From: Anaeromusa acidaminophila DSM 3853
GTDB lineage: Bacteria > Bacillota > Negativicutes > Anaeromusales > Anaeromusaceae
Assembly: GCF_000374545.1 (NCBI RefSeq)
Contig: NZ_KB894589.1
Span: 71,221 to 135,220, forward strand
DNA: 64,000 bases
Reading direction: 5' to 3'
The notes beneath the pieces were generated by a model that saw only the letters and a list, made by a program, of their open reading frames with translations, did not search any database and was not told the origin of the DNA. Made by a program: the position numbers and the translations under genes. This document shows, one piece after another, positions 42,850 to 51,743 of the stretch (position 1 is the stretch's first letter; every line of letters begins with the position of its first letter).

Positions 42850-43985
42850 CGTTGGAACGTATTGGATTACGCGGACACATTATAAGTGGCTGATTTCTCC
42901 GAATCCCATACTTTATCGGAGCAATGCCTCCTATCGTGCTATGTCGTCTGCGTGTATTATATACAACTCCCAATAATCATGGCCGTTTGGTTGATCTACG
43001 AAAAAGAGCGTTTTTTGACGTGCGCTCTTTTGAGCAATCGGAAAAGGATTCCATATATTCGTTGGATGTATATTGGCGATCCTGAACAGAATAGTGAATT
43101 AAGTCTTGGGCCAATTTGTCCTTCATCAGCGATATTTTAATCTTCTGGCAGGCCAAACTGGACGTAGGGTGTTGTAGTCAAACCATCTGTTTTTTTGCTA
43201 CGCTAAGTCCAATACGGCTGCCACATGCGACCATTTACCACTTGCTTTGACATATCAACCATACCTTATTAACTCTTGTAACGTCAAAGGTTTGATTCAG
43301 CAAATTAAGGAAGGTTTTTGAAGTAGTAGTAGCTGCTTTGGGTTTTTGCGGTTTGAATTTGCTTTTTATCTGTGCTCTAATCCCGTTTTTAGGTGTAATC
43401 CGCTGAACCTTGCTGCGCTCATATGGAGATGTTTCTTTCTTTCTTTCTTTCTTTCTTTCCGGAGTTCTTCATACACTTTTTGAACCCCATGGTTCCCATC
43501 GTTTTCACGCTCAATTTTACGAATAGTCGTCACCAGCACAGTATCATTGGCATGCGGTTGGGGGCAGTCAGCTTTTACCCAGGTAGAATAACCGCTTATT
43601 GAAACTCCTTGAGCGCGGCGTACTTCCAGCACAGCAAATTTAAAACGCATATCATATATAATACCGACTGTTCTTTACGAAGTACACCGCTGCCTGCCTT
43701 AAAATAGCGATCTCATATTCCAATTCGTGGATGCGGCGATTGGCCTTTCTCAACTCGTCTTCATCCTGCTTCAGAATTTCTGAACCCGGAAGGGCTTGCT
43801 CTGGATCGGTATTATATATTCAAATCCATTTGCAAATTGAATTTGAATGGATACCTATCTCGTTAGCTTAACTTTCACAGCTCCGGCTTCTATTCAGGTA
43901 TAACTTTACAAGGTCTTTATTTATTCTGTATCAAATTTTTTGCGTTTCATTGGACACCTCCTAGGACATCTCCTAGCTAGTATTT
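42850..43985 (-). pseudogene. Degenerate IS3-family element
   Basis: On the minus strand the pieces read in order. Near 43940 is a start MKRKKFDTE of an orfA, broken at once by a stop. At about 43366-43650 is the first part of orfB (MRFKFAVLEVRRAQGVSISG, RKIERENDGNHGVQKVYEEL). Around 43280-43370 is a KRKFKPQKPKAATTT stretch, and at 42880-43060 a corrupted C-terminus related to the 40140-40440 remnant. Stops and frameshifts separate them. A TTTC x7 tetranucleotide run lies inside orfB. It fills most of the 1.3-kb gap between the GT2 gene and the next; no intact gene is present. Confidence 0.8.
43432..43459. repeat. TTTC x7 tetranucleotide repeat
   Basis: Seven perfect TTTC units (28 nt), read as GAAA on the minus strand, where they encode a KERKKERKK run inside the decayed IS3 orfB. 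It is the only simple sequence repeat of this kind noticed in the window. Confidence 0.9.
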
Positions 43986-44119
43986 TACTAGCCATTCTTC
44001 CAGTCCGCAAAAAGAAATGCGATTTAAAATGGTGAAAAGGGAGTTAATAATAGAGGAAAAGAAATTTTGTTGACTTGATAAAATTACTAGTATTGATGAT
44101 GAAAGAGGGGCTGTAAATA

Positions 44120-44947
44120 ATGAACAAGGAACATTTGTCTAAGTATAGTTTTAATACCTACTCACAATTCGGAGAGGACGGAATTATAAATAAAATATTT
44201 GAAATAATAGGGGCTAAGAATAAAGTTTGTGTCGAATTTGGAGCATGGGACGGTTTTCATTTATCAAATACTGCTAATTTGTGGACAAATGAATGGCAGG
44301 GTATTTTAATCGAAGCTGATCGTAAAAAATATCATCAGCTTGTTGAAAACACAAAAAAATATGGTTGTACATGCATTAATGCTTTTGTAGGGTGTGATAA
44401 AAATGATTCGATTGAGTCGATTTTACGAAATAGTAATATTAATTTAGAAAAAATAGACCTATTGTCGATTGACATAGATTCAAACGACTATTATGTATTA
44501 GCTAGCCTTGATAAGATGCGCCCAGCTGTAATTGTATGTGAATATAATCCAACTATTCCGGCAGAGATTGACTTATATCCAGAAAAGGAAAATAATATGG
44601 GGTGTTCTGCATCGGCATTAGTGAGAATTGCAGAGGAAAAAGGATATCGGTTAGTTTCAATGACAGATACTAATTGTTTCTTTGTTGCCGAAGAAGATTT
44701 TGTGAAATTCGAAGATTATGAAACGGAAATAGAGACATTAAAAACTACAAAATATTTGACTTATATTGTGACGTCTTATTCAGGGGATTATATTGCAATG
44801 TCAAAAAGCCAATTGCCATACGGGATTGCAAAAAAGTATTCAGGGAAAGTATATGGAAATTTTGTTGATGTAAGCGAACATATTCCTGAAAACAACATAA
44901 TTTTGCGTATAGCGAAGAAATTTCGTGCACGGTATCTGGGAAAATAA
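44120..44947 (+). CDS. FkbM-like methyltransferase-domain protein
   Basis: A 275-residue protein. The opening SQFGEDGIINKIFEIIGAKN and VEFGAWDGFHLSNTANLWTN (about residues 39-58) match the glycine-poor SAM-binding start of FkbM-type methyltransferases; LLSIDIDSNDYYVLASLDKM follows at about 115-134. These proteins O-methylate sugars or peptides. Here it may decorate the glycan. AGAGGGGCTG precedes the ATG. The gene is AT-rich and isolated, between an IS3 remnant and an IS256 remnant, so it is probably a recent arrival. Function is inferred from fold only. Confidence 0.75.
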   Translation: MNKEHLSKYSFNTYSQFGEDGIINKIFEIIGAKNKVCVEFGAWDGFHLSNTANLWTNEWQGILIEADRKKYHQLVENTKKYGCTCINAFVGCDKNDSIESILRNSNINLEKIDLLSIDIDSNDYYVLASLDKMRPAVIVCEYNPTIPAEIDLYPEKENNMGCSASALVRIAEEKGYRLVSMTDTNCFFVAEEDFVKFEDYETEIETLKTTKYLTYIVTSYSGDYIAMSKSQLPYGIAKKYSGKVYGNFVDVSEHIPENNIILRIAKKFRARYLGK

Positions 44948-45207
44948 CTATAGTAGTATATTTGTTTATATTATAAGTGGGCTTTTCTTTGTGGATTGTA
45001 AAATGAAGTCTGATAGGCGGACTTCATAAAAAGTATAGCTCATGTGCATCTTTCTTGTAGAATAGAGGATATCACTATAACATTCGAGTGCATGCGGAGT
45101 TCAGAAGCCATTCTCTTGCAATATCGATTTTCGGTTTGATATAACTACTTCATAATGTCTTTATTTGCCCTTTATATCAAATCAGGATGTTTTGAGGTCT
45201 TCTTACA
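44948..45207. other. AT-rich gap without a recognisable gene
   Basis: About 260 nt. A small inverted repeat ATGAAGTC/GACTTCAT (45003-45028) is present without a clear U-tract. Nothing else was recognised before the IS256 remnant. Confidence 0.4.
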
Positions 45208-45979
45208 TTGTTAATTCTTTTGGAGGCATTTCGGCAGCGTAAGCTGGAAAACACATATCCAGTTCTTTGGGTCGATGCTCTTTACGAGCGGATCCGCGAT
45301 AATCGCGCAGTTAAAAACAGGGCTGTCTTGGTAGAAACAGGCATCAATAAAGAAGGCAAGCGTGACATTTTAGCTGGCGAACCGATGTATGAAGAGTCAA
45401 CTGCTAATTACACTAAACTATTTGAAACCCTCAAAGAACGTGGCATAAAGAAGGTTTGTCTGAGTGGTATCCGACGCTCATAAGGGATTGGTCAAAGCGG
45501 CTCGCGAGTCCTTTGTCGGCTGCTCCTGGCAACGATGCAAGGTTCATTTTATGCGTAATATTTTAGGGTGTGTTTCCAGTAGAGATAAGAAATACTTTGC
45601 AGAAAAGCTAAAACAGATTTGGCTCCAACCGGACTATGACAGCGCTACAAAATATGTAGATTGGCTCATGAACGAGTATGAAAGCAAATATCCGCAAGCC
45701 ATTGCCACTTTGGAAGAAGGGTTAGAAGAAACCCTTCAATTCTTCAATTTCCGGCAAAATGACGCTCGCAAAATTGCATCCACCAATCTTCTGGAACGGA
45801 TAAACAGGGAAATACGCCGTCGCACTAAAGTTGTAGGCATTTTCCCAAGTATGGATTCCTACATTCGCCTAGTGACCAGCTATCTTATCGAATATAGCGA
45901 GGACTGGTCTAGTGGGCGTTCTTATATAAATCCTATGCTTATCAACGAAATTCAACAACAGTTGAGTAAAAGCGCTTAG
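45208..45979 (+). pseudogene. IS256-family transposase remnant, frameshifted
   Basis: Two frames together encode the C-terminal part of an IS256-type transposase. The first (45208-45483) has YPVLWVDALYERIRDNRAVK with the first catalytic Asp. The second (45464-45979) continues with VSDAHKGLVKAARESF (second Asp) and LLERINREIRRRTKVVGIFP (Glu). A frameshift lies near 45464-45480, where VCLSG and VSDAHKGL meet. The N-terminal DNA-binding half is missing. It cannot make an active enzyme as it stands. A sequencing error at the frameshift cannot be excluded, but the N-terminal loss is real. Confidence 0.88.
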
Positions 45980-46511
45980 CTATTTCGAAGTGCGATGGTT
46001 TTTGAGAACATTCCTTGACACTATCTTGCGCGAAAAGTGTAATAATATCGCAATATATTGCGTTGAAGAAGTGTATCTATATAAAAATTATAGAAAATAG
46101 CCAAATTCCGGTTTCGGAAAAAATAAAAGAATTTTCTATTCCAATTGCGAATTGGGGGATATTTTCGTGGGTTCAACAATCTTGAGATCGGTAGGCTTTA
46201 AGTTGGATTGCTTCCAATGCAGATGTTAAAATATATGCAGTTGTATTTCAACAATGAAATCAAAGAGAGGTAAGAAAAGTAAAAATCATCACATCACTTT
46301 TTGGTGTAGGTCTAGATTTTATCGTTGGATATTTTGGAGGAATAAAGGGTGCTATTGGAGTCGGAATTTGTATAGCAATGTGGTTGATGGTTATATATAT
46401 ATTAGAGTGAAAAATAAAGAAGATAGTAACAAGGGACGAATAGCGGAAATATAAATAAAATTGAAACAGAGGGAAATTTTTTGTTAATCTTATCTGAAGG
46501 AGCTGGCATTG
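45980..46511. other. AT-rich gap with possible remnants of a lost gene
   Basis: A 532-nt gap. Two short open stretches look protein-like. One ends at 46183-46185 and reads EFSIPIANWGIFSWVQQ. The other, about 46270-46410, reads VGLDFIVGYFGGIKGAIGVG followed by a hydrophobic end, like the tail of a membrane protein. Neither has a good start or ribosome site. They may be the debris of a glycan gene cut by the neighbouring IS256 insertion. Confidence 0.35.
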
Positions 46512-47324
46512 ATGGTTAAGTTGGAAAAGTGGGTTTTGGACATATTGGCAGATCCTATTTTGAAGAAGCATGCTAACAGCGAAATCTTCAAAAATGCAAA
46601 TGGGATTCTTGATGCCAGAGTGTTTTTTAAAAATTCGTTAGGGTTTTCCCAATGGGATTGTGGACAAGATGGGTATGAAAACATTGAGAGAAATGAACGG
46701 GATTATAACTATTTCATTAGTGAAATTAATCATGATCGTCCGACATACGAGCACTTTCATTTAAGCGGAACTATCTTGGACGTTGGCGGGGGAGTTGGAA
46801 CGGTCAGGCAATTTTTAAGTGATGATACTAAATTTATATCAATAGATCCTAGTATGTCGTGTTTAGATGAAGTAACTTCCAACAAAAGAAAAGCGTATAC
46901 TTGTTTAGAAAGACCGTTGAATTTTATATGTGGCATGGCGGAATTTCTTCCATTCACTAATGAACAATTTGATTGGGTTCATATGCGATCTGTAATTGAT
47001 CACTTCCATGTCCCGGATATGGCGATGTTAGAAGCATATAGAGTGCTAAAAGATGATGGTAATATTTTAGTCGGACTTACTGTAAAAGGTGGGCGTACTG
47101 GAAAGGTGACCTTTAAAGAAGTTGCTAAAGACGTAATTAAAATGGGACTAAATTGTATTGGCATTGATAAGTATAAGGATCATCATATCTGGCATCCTAC
47201 TTTTTTAGAACTGGTGAAGCTAATTGAAGATAATGGATTTATCGTTCAAGATGTCTATTGGCAGCCTAACTGGAATGAGCAGGTTTGCTACATATGGGGG
47301 AAGAAGGATAAATTCTGGAAGTGA
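46512..47324 (+). CDS. Class I SAM-dependent methyltransferase
   Basis: A 270-residue methyltransferase (Methyltransf_11 type). The SAM motif ILDVGGGVGTVRQFLSDDTK is at about residues 86-105; motif II region FLPFTNEQFDWVHMRSVIDH and motif III AYRVLKDDGNILVGLT follow. It probably O-methylates a sugar of the surface glycan, perhaps at a chain end. The ATG has AAGGAG about 11 nt upstream. It follows the IS256 remnant and leads a run of closely spaced genes that reaches the fucosyltransferase. Substrate unknown. Confidence 0.8.
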   Translation: MVKLEKWVLDILADPILKKHANSEIFKNANGILDARVFFKNSLGFSQWDCGQDGYENIERNERDYNYFISEINHDRPTYEHFHLSGTILDVGGGVGTVRQFLSDDTKFISIDPSMSCLDEVTSNKRKAYTCLERPLNFICGMAEFLPFTNEQFDWVHMRSVIDHFHVPDMAMLEAYRVLKDDGNILVGLTVKGGRTGKVTFKEVAKDVIKMGLNCIGIDKYKDHHIWHPTFLELVKLIEDNGFIVQDVYWQPNWNEQVCYIWGKKDKFWK

Positions 47325-47341
47325 GATAGGAGCTGTAAACA

Positions 47342-48019
47342 GTGTTAAATATACTATATCGAGCTTGCCGAAAAGCAAAGGCTTTTTTAAAGCCATCGAT
47401 ACAAGATAAAGCATTATACGAATGGAACTTAATCGATGGTGACAATTCTTTGCGTTTAGACTACGATCTGGAGCCTAATTCAGTAGTGTTTGATGTAGGC
47501 GGGTATAAAGGGCAATGGGCCTCTGATATTTATTCTCGGTATAATTGTCGAATCTTGATTTTTGAGCCAGTAGGAGAGTTTGCTGAAAATATTCGCAAGC
47601 GATTTGTGCGGAATGATAAAATTGAAGTATTTGAGGTGGCGCTTGGTGGGCGTTCTCGTAAAGAACATATTCAATTGAGCCAAGATGGTTCTTCCATTTA
47701 TCGCAAAGGTAATAAGTATCAGGTTATTGAAGTGGTAGATATAGCTGAGTTTTTGTTAGAACATAAAATTGAAAAAATTAATTTAATGAAGATAAATATT
47801 GAAGGCGGCGAATATGAGGTTTTATCTCGATTAATTGAGACAGGGTTTATTTCGAAAATAGAAAATATCCAAGTTCAGTTTCATGAAGTTTCGCCTTCTT
47901 CCGATAAAGACATGGAAACTATTCAGAAGGAACTTTCTAAGACACATGTGCCGCAGTATCAATACAAGTATATATGGGAAGGTTGGACTTGGCGTTTTAG
48001 AGAAGATAGCGAGGGGTAG
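47342..48019 (+). CDS. FkbM family methyltransferase
   Basis: A 225-residue FkbM-domain protein: VVFDVGGYKGQWASDIYSRY at about residues 48-67, IFEPVGEFAENIRKRF, then INLMKINIEGGEYEVLSRLI, the conserved IDxEGxE-like motif. It starts with GTG, with AGGAG 10 nt upstream. It follows the preceding methyltransferase by 17 nt and ends 1 nt before the GT11 gene, so the three are coexpressed. It is likely to methylate a sugar in the repeat unit, possibly fucose since the fucosyltransferase is next; that link is a guess. Confidence 0.83.
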   Translation: MLNILYRACRKAKAFLKPSIQDKALYEWNLIDGDNSLRLDYDLEPNSVVFDVGGYKGQWASDIYSRYNCRILIFEPVGEFAENIRKRFVRNDKIEVFEVALGGRSRKEHIQLSQDGSSIYRKGNKYQVIEVVDIAEFLLEHKIEKINLMKINIEGGEYEVLSRLIETGFISKIENIQVQFHEVSPSSDKDMETIQKELSKTHVPQYQYKYIWEGWTWRFREDSEG

Positions 48020-48020
48020 A

Positions 48021-48881
48021 ATGTTCTGTGTTAGAATTTATGGCGGGTTAGGCAACCAAATGTTTCAGTATGCTTTGGGGAGAGCAATGGCTAAGCATTA
48101 TTCTGAAACGGCGGCATTTGATTTATCATGGTACGAACAGAAAATTAAGCCTGGCTTTGAGGCTAGTGTTTGCCAATACAATATCGAGCTGTCAAGAAAA
48201 GACCGCCCTAAAGCATGGTATGAGCCGATTTTAAAGCGCATCTCGAGGCATACGGATAAGCTGGAAATGTGGTTCGGTTTATTTTTTGAAAAAAAATATC
48301 ACTATGACAGCACTGTTTTTGAACGCGGCTTGTGCAAGAAAAATATTACGTTGGACGGGTATTGGCAAAGCTATAAGTACTTCAGTGCCATAGAGGATGA
48401 TCTACGGCGTGAACTAACCATTCCTAAAGAACGCGAAGAGCTCATTGCAATAAGCCGCAGCCTTCCTGAGAATAGTGTCAGTATTCATGTGCGACGCGGA
48501 GACTATGTTTCTAATCCCAAAGCCAATGCTATGCATGGGACTTGCTCTTGGGAATACTATCAAGCCGCTATTGAAAAGATGACAGGATTAGTAAAGGAAC
48601 CACAGTATGTAGTCTTTTCGGACGATATTACATGGACGAAGGAAAACTTGCCATTGCCGAATGCAATGTACATTGGACGTGAATTGGGATTATTTGACTA
48701 TGAAGAACTAATTCTAATGAGCCGTTGCAAGCATAATATTATGGCTAATAGCACCTTTAGCTGGTGGGGAGCTTGGTTAAACAGCAATCCTAATAAAGTG
48801 GTAATTGCACCTCGAAAATGGTTCCGACATAAGAAAATAAAAGTGAATGATTTATTTCCTTCCTCATGGGTTGTACTATAG
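48021..48881 (+). CDS. Alpha-1,2-fucosyltransferase family protein (GT11)
   Basis: A 286-residue GT11 transferase. It opens VRIYGGLGNQMFQYALGRAM, has the donor-binding HVRRGDY at about residues 156-162 and NSTFSWWGAWLNSN near 241-254, the three hallmark regions of the family. It transfers L-fucose from GDP-fucose, made by gmd and fcl at 32.3-34.4 kb, most often in alpha-1,2 linkage. Start at 48021, one nucleotide after the FkbM stop, with GAGGGG upstream; the longer in-frame version starting at 47883 overlaps the upstream gene and is rejected. Confidence 0.93.
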   Translation: MFCVRIYGGLGNQMFQYALGRAMAKHYSETAAFDLSWYEQKIKPGFEASVCQYNIELSRKDRPKAWYEPILKRISRHTDKLEMWFGLFFEKKYHYDSTVFERGLCKKNITLDGYWQSYKYFSAIEDDLRRELTIPKEREELIAISRSLPENSVSIHVRRGDYVSNPKANAMHGTCSWEYYQAAIEKMTGLVKEPQYVVFSDDITWTKENLPLPNAMYIGRELGLFDYEELILMSRCKHNIMANSTFSWWGAWLNSNPNKVVIAPRKWFRHKKIKVNDLFPSSWVVL

Positions 48882-48899
48882 TTCTAGCAGGGGGCTATT

Positions 48900-49925
48900 A
48901 TGAATGTCTCTATTGTTATGCCTGTATATAATGCGGAGAAGTATGTGGGAGACGCAATACGGAGCATACTACAGCAATCGTATACTGATTTTGAATTTAT
49001 TATCATTGATGATGCTTCCACTGACGCTAGCGTTGATGTTATAAACTCTTTCAATGACAAACGCATTAAATTGTATCAAAATGAGATAAACCGCGGCATT
49101 GTGTTCTCCCTTAATCGCGGGATAGCCTTGGCTCAAGGGAGCTACATTGCGCGCATGGATGCCGATGATATTTCTTGTCGCCGCCGGCTGGAAATGCAAG
49201 TTGCATATATGGAAAAGAATATGGAGATTGGGGTTTTAGGATCGCAGGCTTTTTTGTTTTTGAATTCAATGTTGTATCTAGGGCGGACTAGTTCATTGCC
49301 GTTTATGCACGGAGAGATTGTGGCGCGACAGCTGTTTGAATCGGCATTGATTCATCCCAGCGTTCTGATGCGAAGCAAGGTTTTTCGGGAACATGGCTTC
49401 GCTTATGAAGACCAATATGAGGCTTGCGAAGATTATGGCCTTTGGAACAAGTTGTCTCTTGTGACTAAATTGGAGAACTTACCTTTTTGCTTATTGCGGT
49501 ATCGAATAGCAGCACAAAGCATAACCGCTAAAGCCAATCGTAAGCTGGAAAAACGGCAAAAGGTATTAAAACAAGTGTATAAAGAAGCGTTGAGTGCTTT
49601 TAAGATAGAGCCTTCTGCTAGAGAACTTGAAATTCATGCTGAGATTTCATTGCTTCAAAACATGGAAACCATGAGGTTTTCGTTAAAGGAAAAAGAGGCG
49701 TGGTTGTCTTTTTTGAGTCACGCAGCAGAAATGGAACCGTTTGGTCAAGAGATTCAAAAAGAATGTGCAGTTCAGTACTTTAAATGCTGCGTGAAGCAAG
49801 GGAATTATTTTGATTATTATCAGAATCGATTTTTTTATTTAGTGGCTCCTTTTTCACGATGCCTGTTTTGGCGAATGAAAGGGCTGGCGGTAATAAAAAA
49901 TAGGTGTAAGCGTTTTTTTCGCTAG
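48900..49925 (+). CDS. GT2 glycosyltransferase
   Basis: A 341-residue GT-A transferase with VSIVMPVYNAEKYVGDAIRS at the N-terminus, FIIIDDASTDASV, and the metal motif IARMDADDIS near residues 82-91. A C-terminal region of about 100 residues beyond the catalytic domain is alpha-helical with no clear membrane segment. It builds part of the O-unit. GCAGGGGGC precedes the ATG. Donor unknown. Confidence 0.87.
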   Translation: MNVSIVMPVYNAEKYVGDAIRSILQQSYTDFEFIIIDDASTDASVDVINSFNDKRIKLYQNEINRGIVFSLNRGIALAQGSYIARMDADDISCRRRLEMQVAYMEKNMEIGVLGSQAFLFLNSMLYLGRTSSLPFMHGEIVARQLFESALIHPSVLMRSKVFREHGFAYEDQYEACEDYGLWNKLSLVTKLENLPFCLLRYRIAAQSITAKANRKLEKRQKVLKQVYKEALSAFKIEPSARELEIHAEISLLQNMETMRFSLKEKEAWLSFLSHAAEMEPFGQEIQKECAVQYFKCCVKQGNYFDYYQNRFFYLVAPFSRCLFWRMKGLAVIKNRCKRFFR

Positions 49926-49946
49926 TATGTTTTTGAGGAGATTTCC

Positions 49947-51110
49947 GTGAAGAAGCTAAAAGTATTGCAGGTTTGTGCCGTTGACTTTACTGTAAAGAAT
50001 ATCTTATTGCCGTGGATAAATAAATGTGAACAAGAAGGGGCTAAGGTTGAGGTTGTTTGTTCAGACGGTCCAGACGTAACCGAGCTTCGAGAGAAAGGAT
50101 ATAGGATTAGGACTATTGAAATTGTCCGCCATATTGCACCGCTGAAACATTTGCTTGCCATACTAAATTTGTGGCGGTATATGAAAAATGAAAAGTTTGA
50201 TGTTGTGCATGTGCATACTCCTATAGCGAGTGTTCTTGGCAGGATTGCAGCACGCTTAGCCGGAGTGCCGCTGATTATTTATACTGCACACGGATTTTAT
50301 TTTCATGAAAATATGGTGCCGTGGAAAAGAAACATGGTAATTGCCCTCGAAAAATTGATGGGGCAATGGTGTACTGATGTGGTCGTTACAGTCAGCTTGG
50401 AAGATTATCAAGCTGCAATGAAAGAAAATATTATTTCAGCTTCTAACTTATATCATGTGAATAATGGTATTAGTTTAAGCCGTTTTGATACTGTCAATGC
50501 AATTAGTGATAAGTGGAAGATTCGCCAGGAGTTGGGCATTGAGATGGACGCTCAAGTGATAGGTTTTGTTGGCCGTATTGTTCGGGAGAAGGGTGTGCTT
50601 GATCTTTTAGAAGCGTTTAAGGTAGTTGCTGCAGAGCAGACTGAGACGGTTCTGCTGATTGTAGGTGACAACCGAGCGAAAGATCGTGATGCGAAAATTC
50701 AAGAGGATATTGACGGGTGGTTAATGAACAATAGAAATTTGCGTGAGCAGGTTATATTTGCAGGGCATCGCACGGATGTGGAGAAAGTATTGAATTGTAT
50801 GGATGTATTCACGCTGCCTTCTTATCGGGAAGGATTACCCTTGTCAATTCTAGAGGCGATGGCGATGTGTAAGCCGGTGGTGGCAACTGATATTCGGGGC
50901 TGTCGGGAAGAGGTGCTTGATGGAGAGACCGGATTTCTCGTTCCCGTTGGTTGTCCTGGTGAGTTGGGGAAAGCGTTAAGCGTTATCCTTGGTGATGACG
51001 AAAAAAGAAAAAAGATGGGCGAGAAAGCTCGGAAAAGAATAGAAGAGGAATTTAATGATAAAAAAACATTGCCCCAAATGTGGGAAATTCTTTTGAGGCA
51101 TTTGCGGTGA
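49947..51110 (+). CDS. GT4 glycosyltransferase
   Basis: A 387-residue GT-B transferase. The acceptor domain includes VVHVHTPIASVLGRIAARLA and YTAHGFYFHENM. The donor domain has IGFVGRIVREKGVLDLLEAF and the EX7E segment REGLPLSILEAMAMCKPVVA near residues 293-312. Resemblance is to the PelF/CapM-like group that works early in O-unit synthesis. It uses a GTG with TGAGGAG upstream. The next gene is the initiating phosphoglycosyltransferase, so this may add the second sugar; that order is inference. Confidence 0.88.
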   Translation: MKKLKVLQVCAVDFTVKNILLPWINKCEQEGAKVEVVCSDGPDVTELREKGYRIRTIEIVRHIAPLKHLLAILNLWRYMKNEKFDVVHVHTPIASVLGRIAARLAGVPLIIYTAHGFYFHENMVPWKRNMVIALEKLMGQWCTDVVVTVSLEDYQAAMKENIISASNLYHVNNGISLSRFDTVNAISDKWKIRQELGIEMDAQVIGFVGRIVREKGVLDLLEAFKVVAAEQTETVLLIVGDNRAKDRDAKIQEDIDGWLMNNRNLREQVIFAGHRTDVEKVLNCMDVFTLPSYREGLPLSILEAMAMCKPVVATDIRGCREEVLDGETGFLVPVGCPGELGKALSVILGDDEKRKKMGEKARKRIEEEFNDKKTLPQMWEILLRHLR

Positions 51111-51148
51111 ACAATTTTGTGAGGTAAAGTGTAAGGGGGAGACTTTTG

Positions 51149-51703
51149 GTGCTTTCACGGGGATTTGATATAGTTATGTCTTTGGGGGCATTGTGCTTTT
51201 TTAGTCCGCTTTTTTTTATTGTAATGGTTCTTATTCGTCTGGAGTCTGCTGGGCCTATCTTCTTTTGTCAAAGACGAATTGGTATTAATGATCAAGAGTT
51301 CACGATGTATAAGTTTCGAACGATGCAAGTGGGAACTCCGAATGTTGCGACGGAAAAATTGACTGACAGTCAGTCTTATATAACGGCAGTTGGATACTAT
51401 CTTAGAAAGTACAGTATTGATGAATTGCCTCAGTTGCTTAATATTATCAAGGGCGATATGGCGATAGTAGGACCTAGGCCCGCATTATATAATCAGTATG
51501 ATTTGCGTGAAAAGAGAAACCGCTTGCGAGTTGCTTCCATTCGTCCTGGACTTACTGGCTGGGCGCAGATCAATGGTCGCGACGATATTTCGCTAGAAGA
51601 AAAAGTTGAATTGGATGCATATTACCTGGACAATAGATCCTTCTTATTTGATCTGAGAATTATTGCAGGGACGATTGGCAGTGTGGTAAAAGGTACAGGA
51701 TAA
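51149..51703 (+). CDS. Initiating phosphoglycosyltransferase (small monotopic, PglC-like)
   Basis: A 184-residue bacterial sugar transferase. One N-terminal re-entrant hydrophobic segment is followed by GPIFFCQRRIG, FTMYKFRTMQ, the catalytic Asp-Glu dyad in SIDELPQLLNIIKGDMAIVG (about residues 88-107) and PGLTGWAQINGRD. It lacks the extra membrane domain of WcaJ, so it is the minimal monotopic form. It moves a sugar phosphate from a nucleotide sugar to undecaprenyl phosphate and so starts the lipid-linked glycan. Start is GTG at 51149 with AAGGGGGAG upstream; TTG at 51146 is possible. Confidence 0.92.
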   Translation: MLSRGFDIVMSLGALCFFSPLFFIVMVLIRLESAGPIFFCQRRIGINDQEFTMYKFRTMQVGTPNVATEKLTDSQSYITAVGYYLRKYSIDELPQLLNIIKGDMAIVGPRPALYNQYDLREKRNRLRVASIRPGLTGWAQINGRDDISLEEKVELDAYYLDNRSFLFDLRIIAGTIGSVVKGTG

Positions 51704-51743
51704 CGTTTTTGAAATAAATTTTTTGATAGAAAGGAGTAGCTTT

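Noticed and set aside
46254-46454. A 66-codon open frame after the IS256 remnant
   Set aside because: Composition is Trp/Arg/Asn-rich and unprotein-like; a different frame of the same stretch looks more protein-like and is noted as debris.
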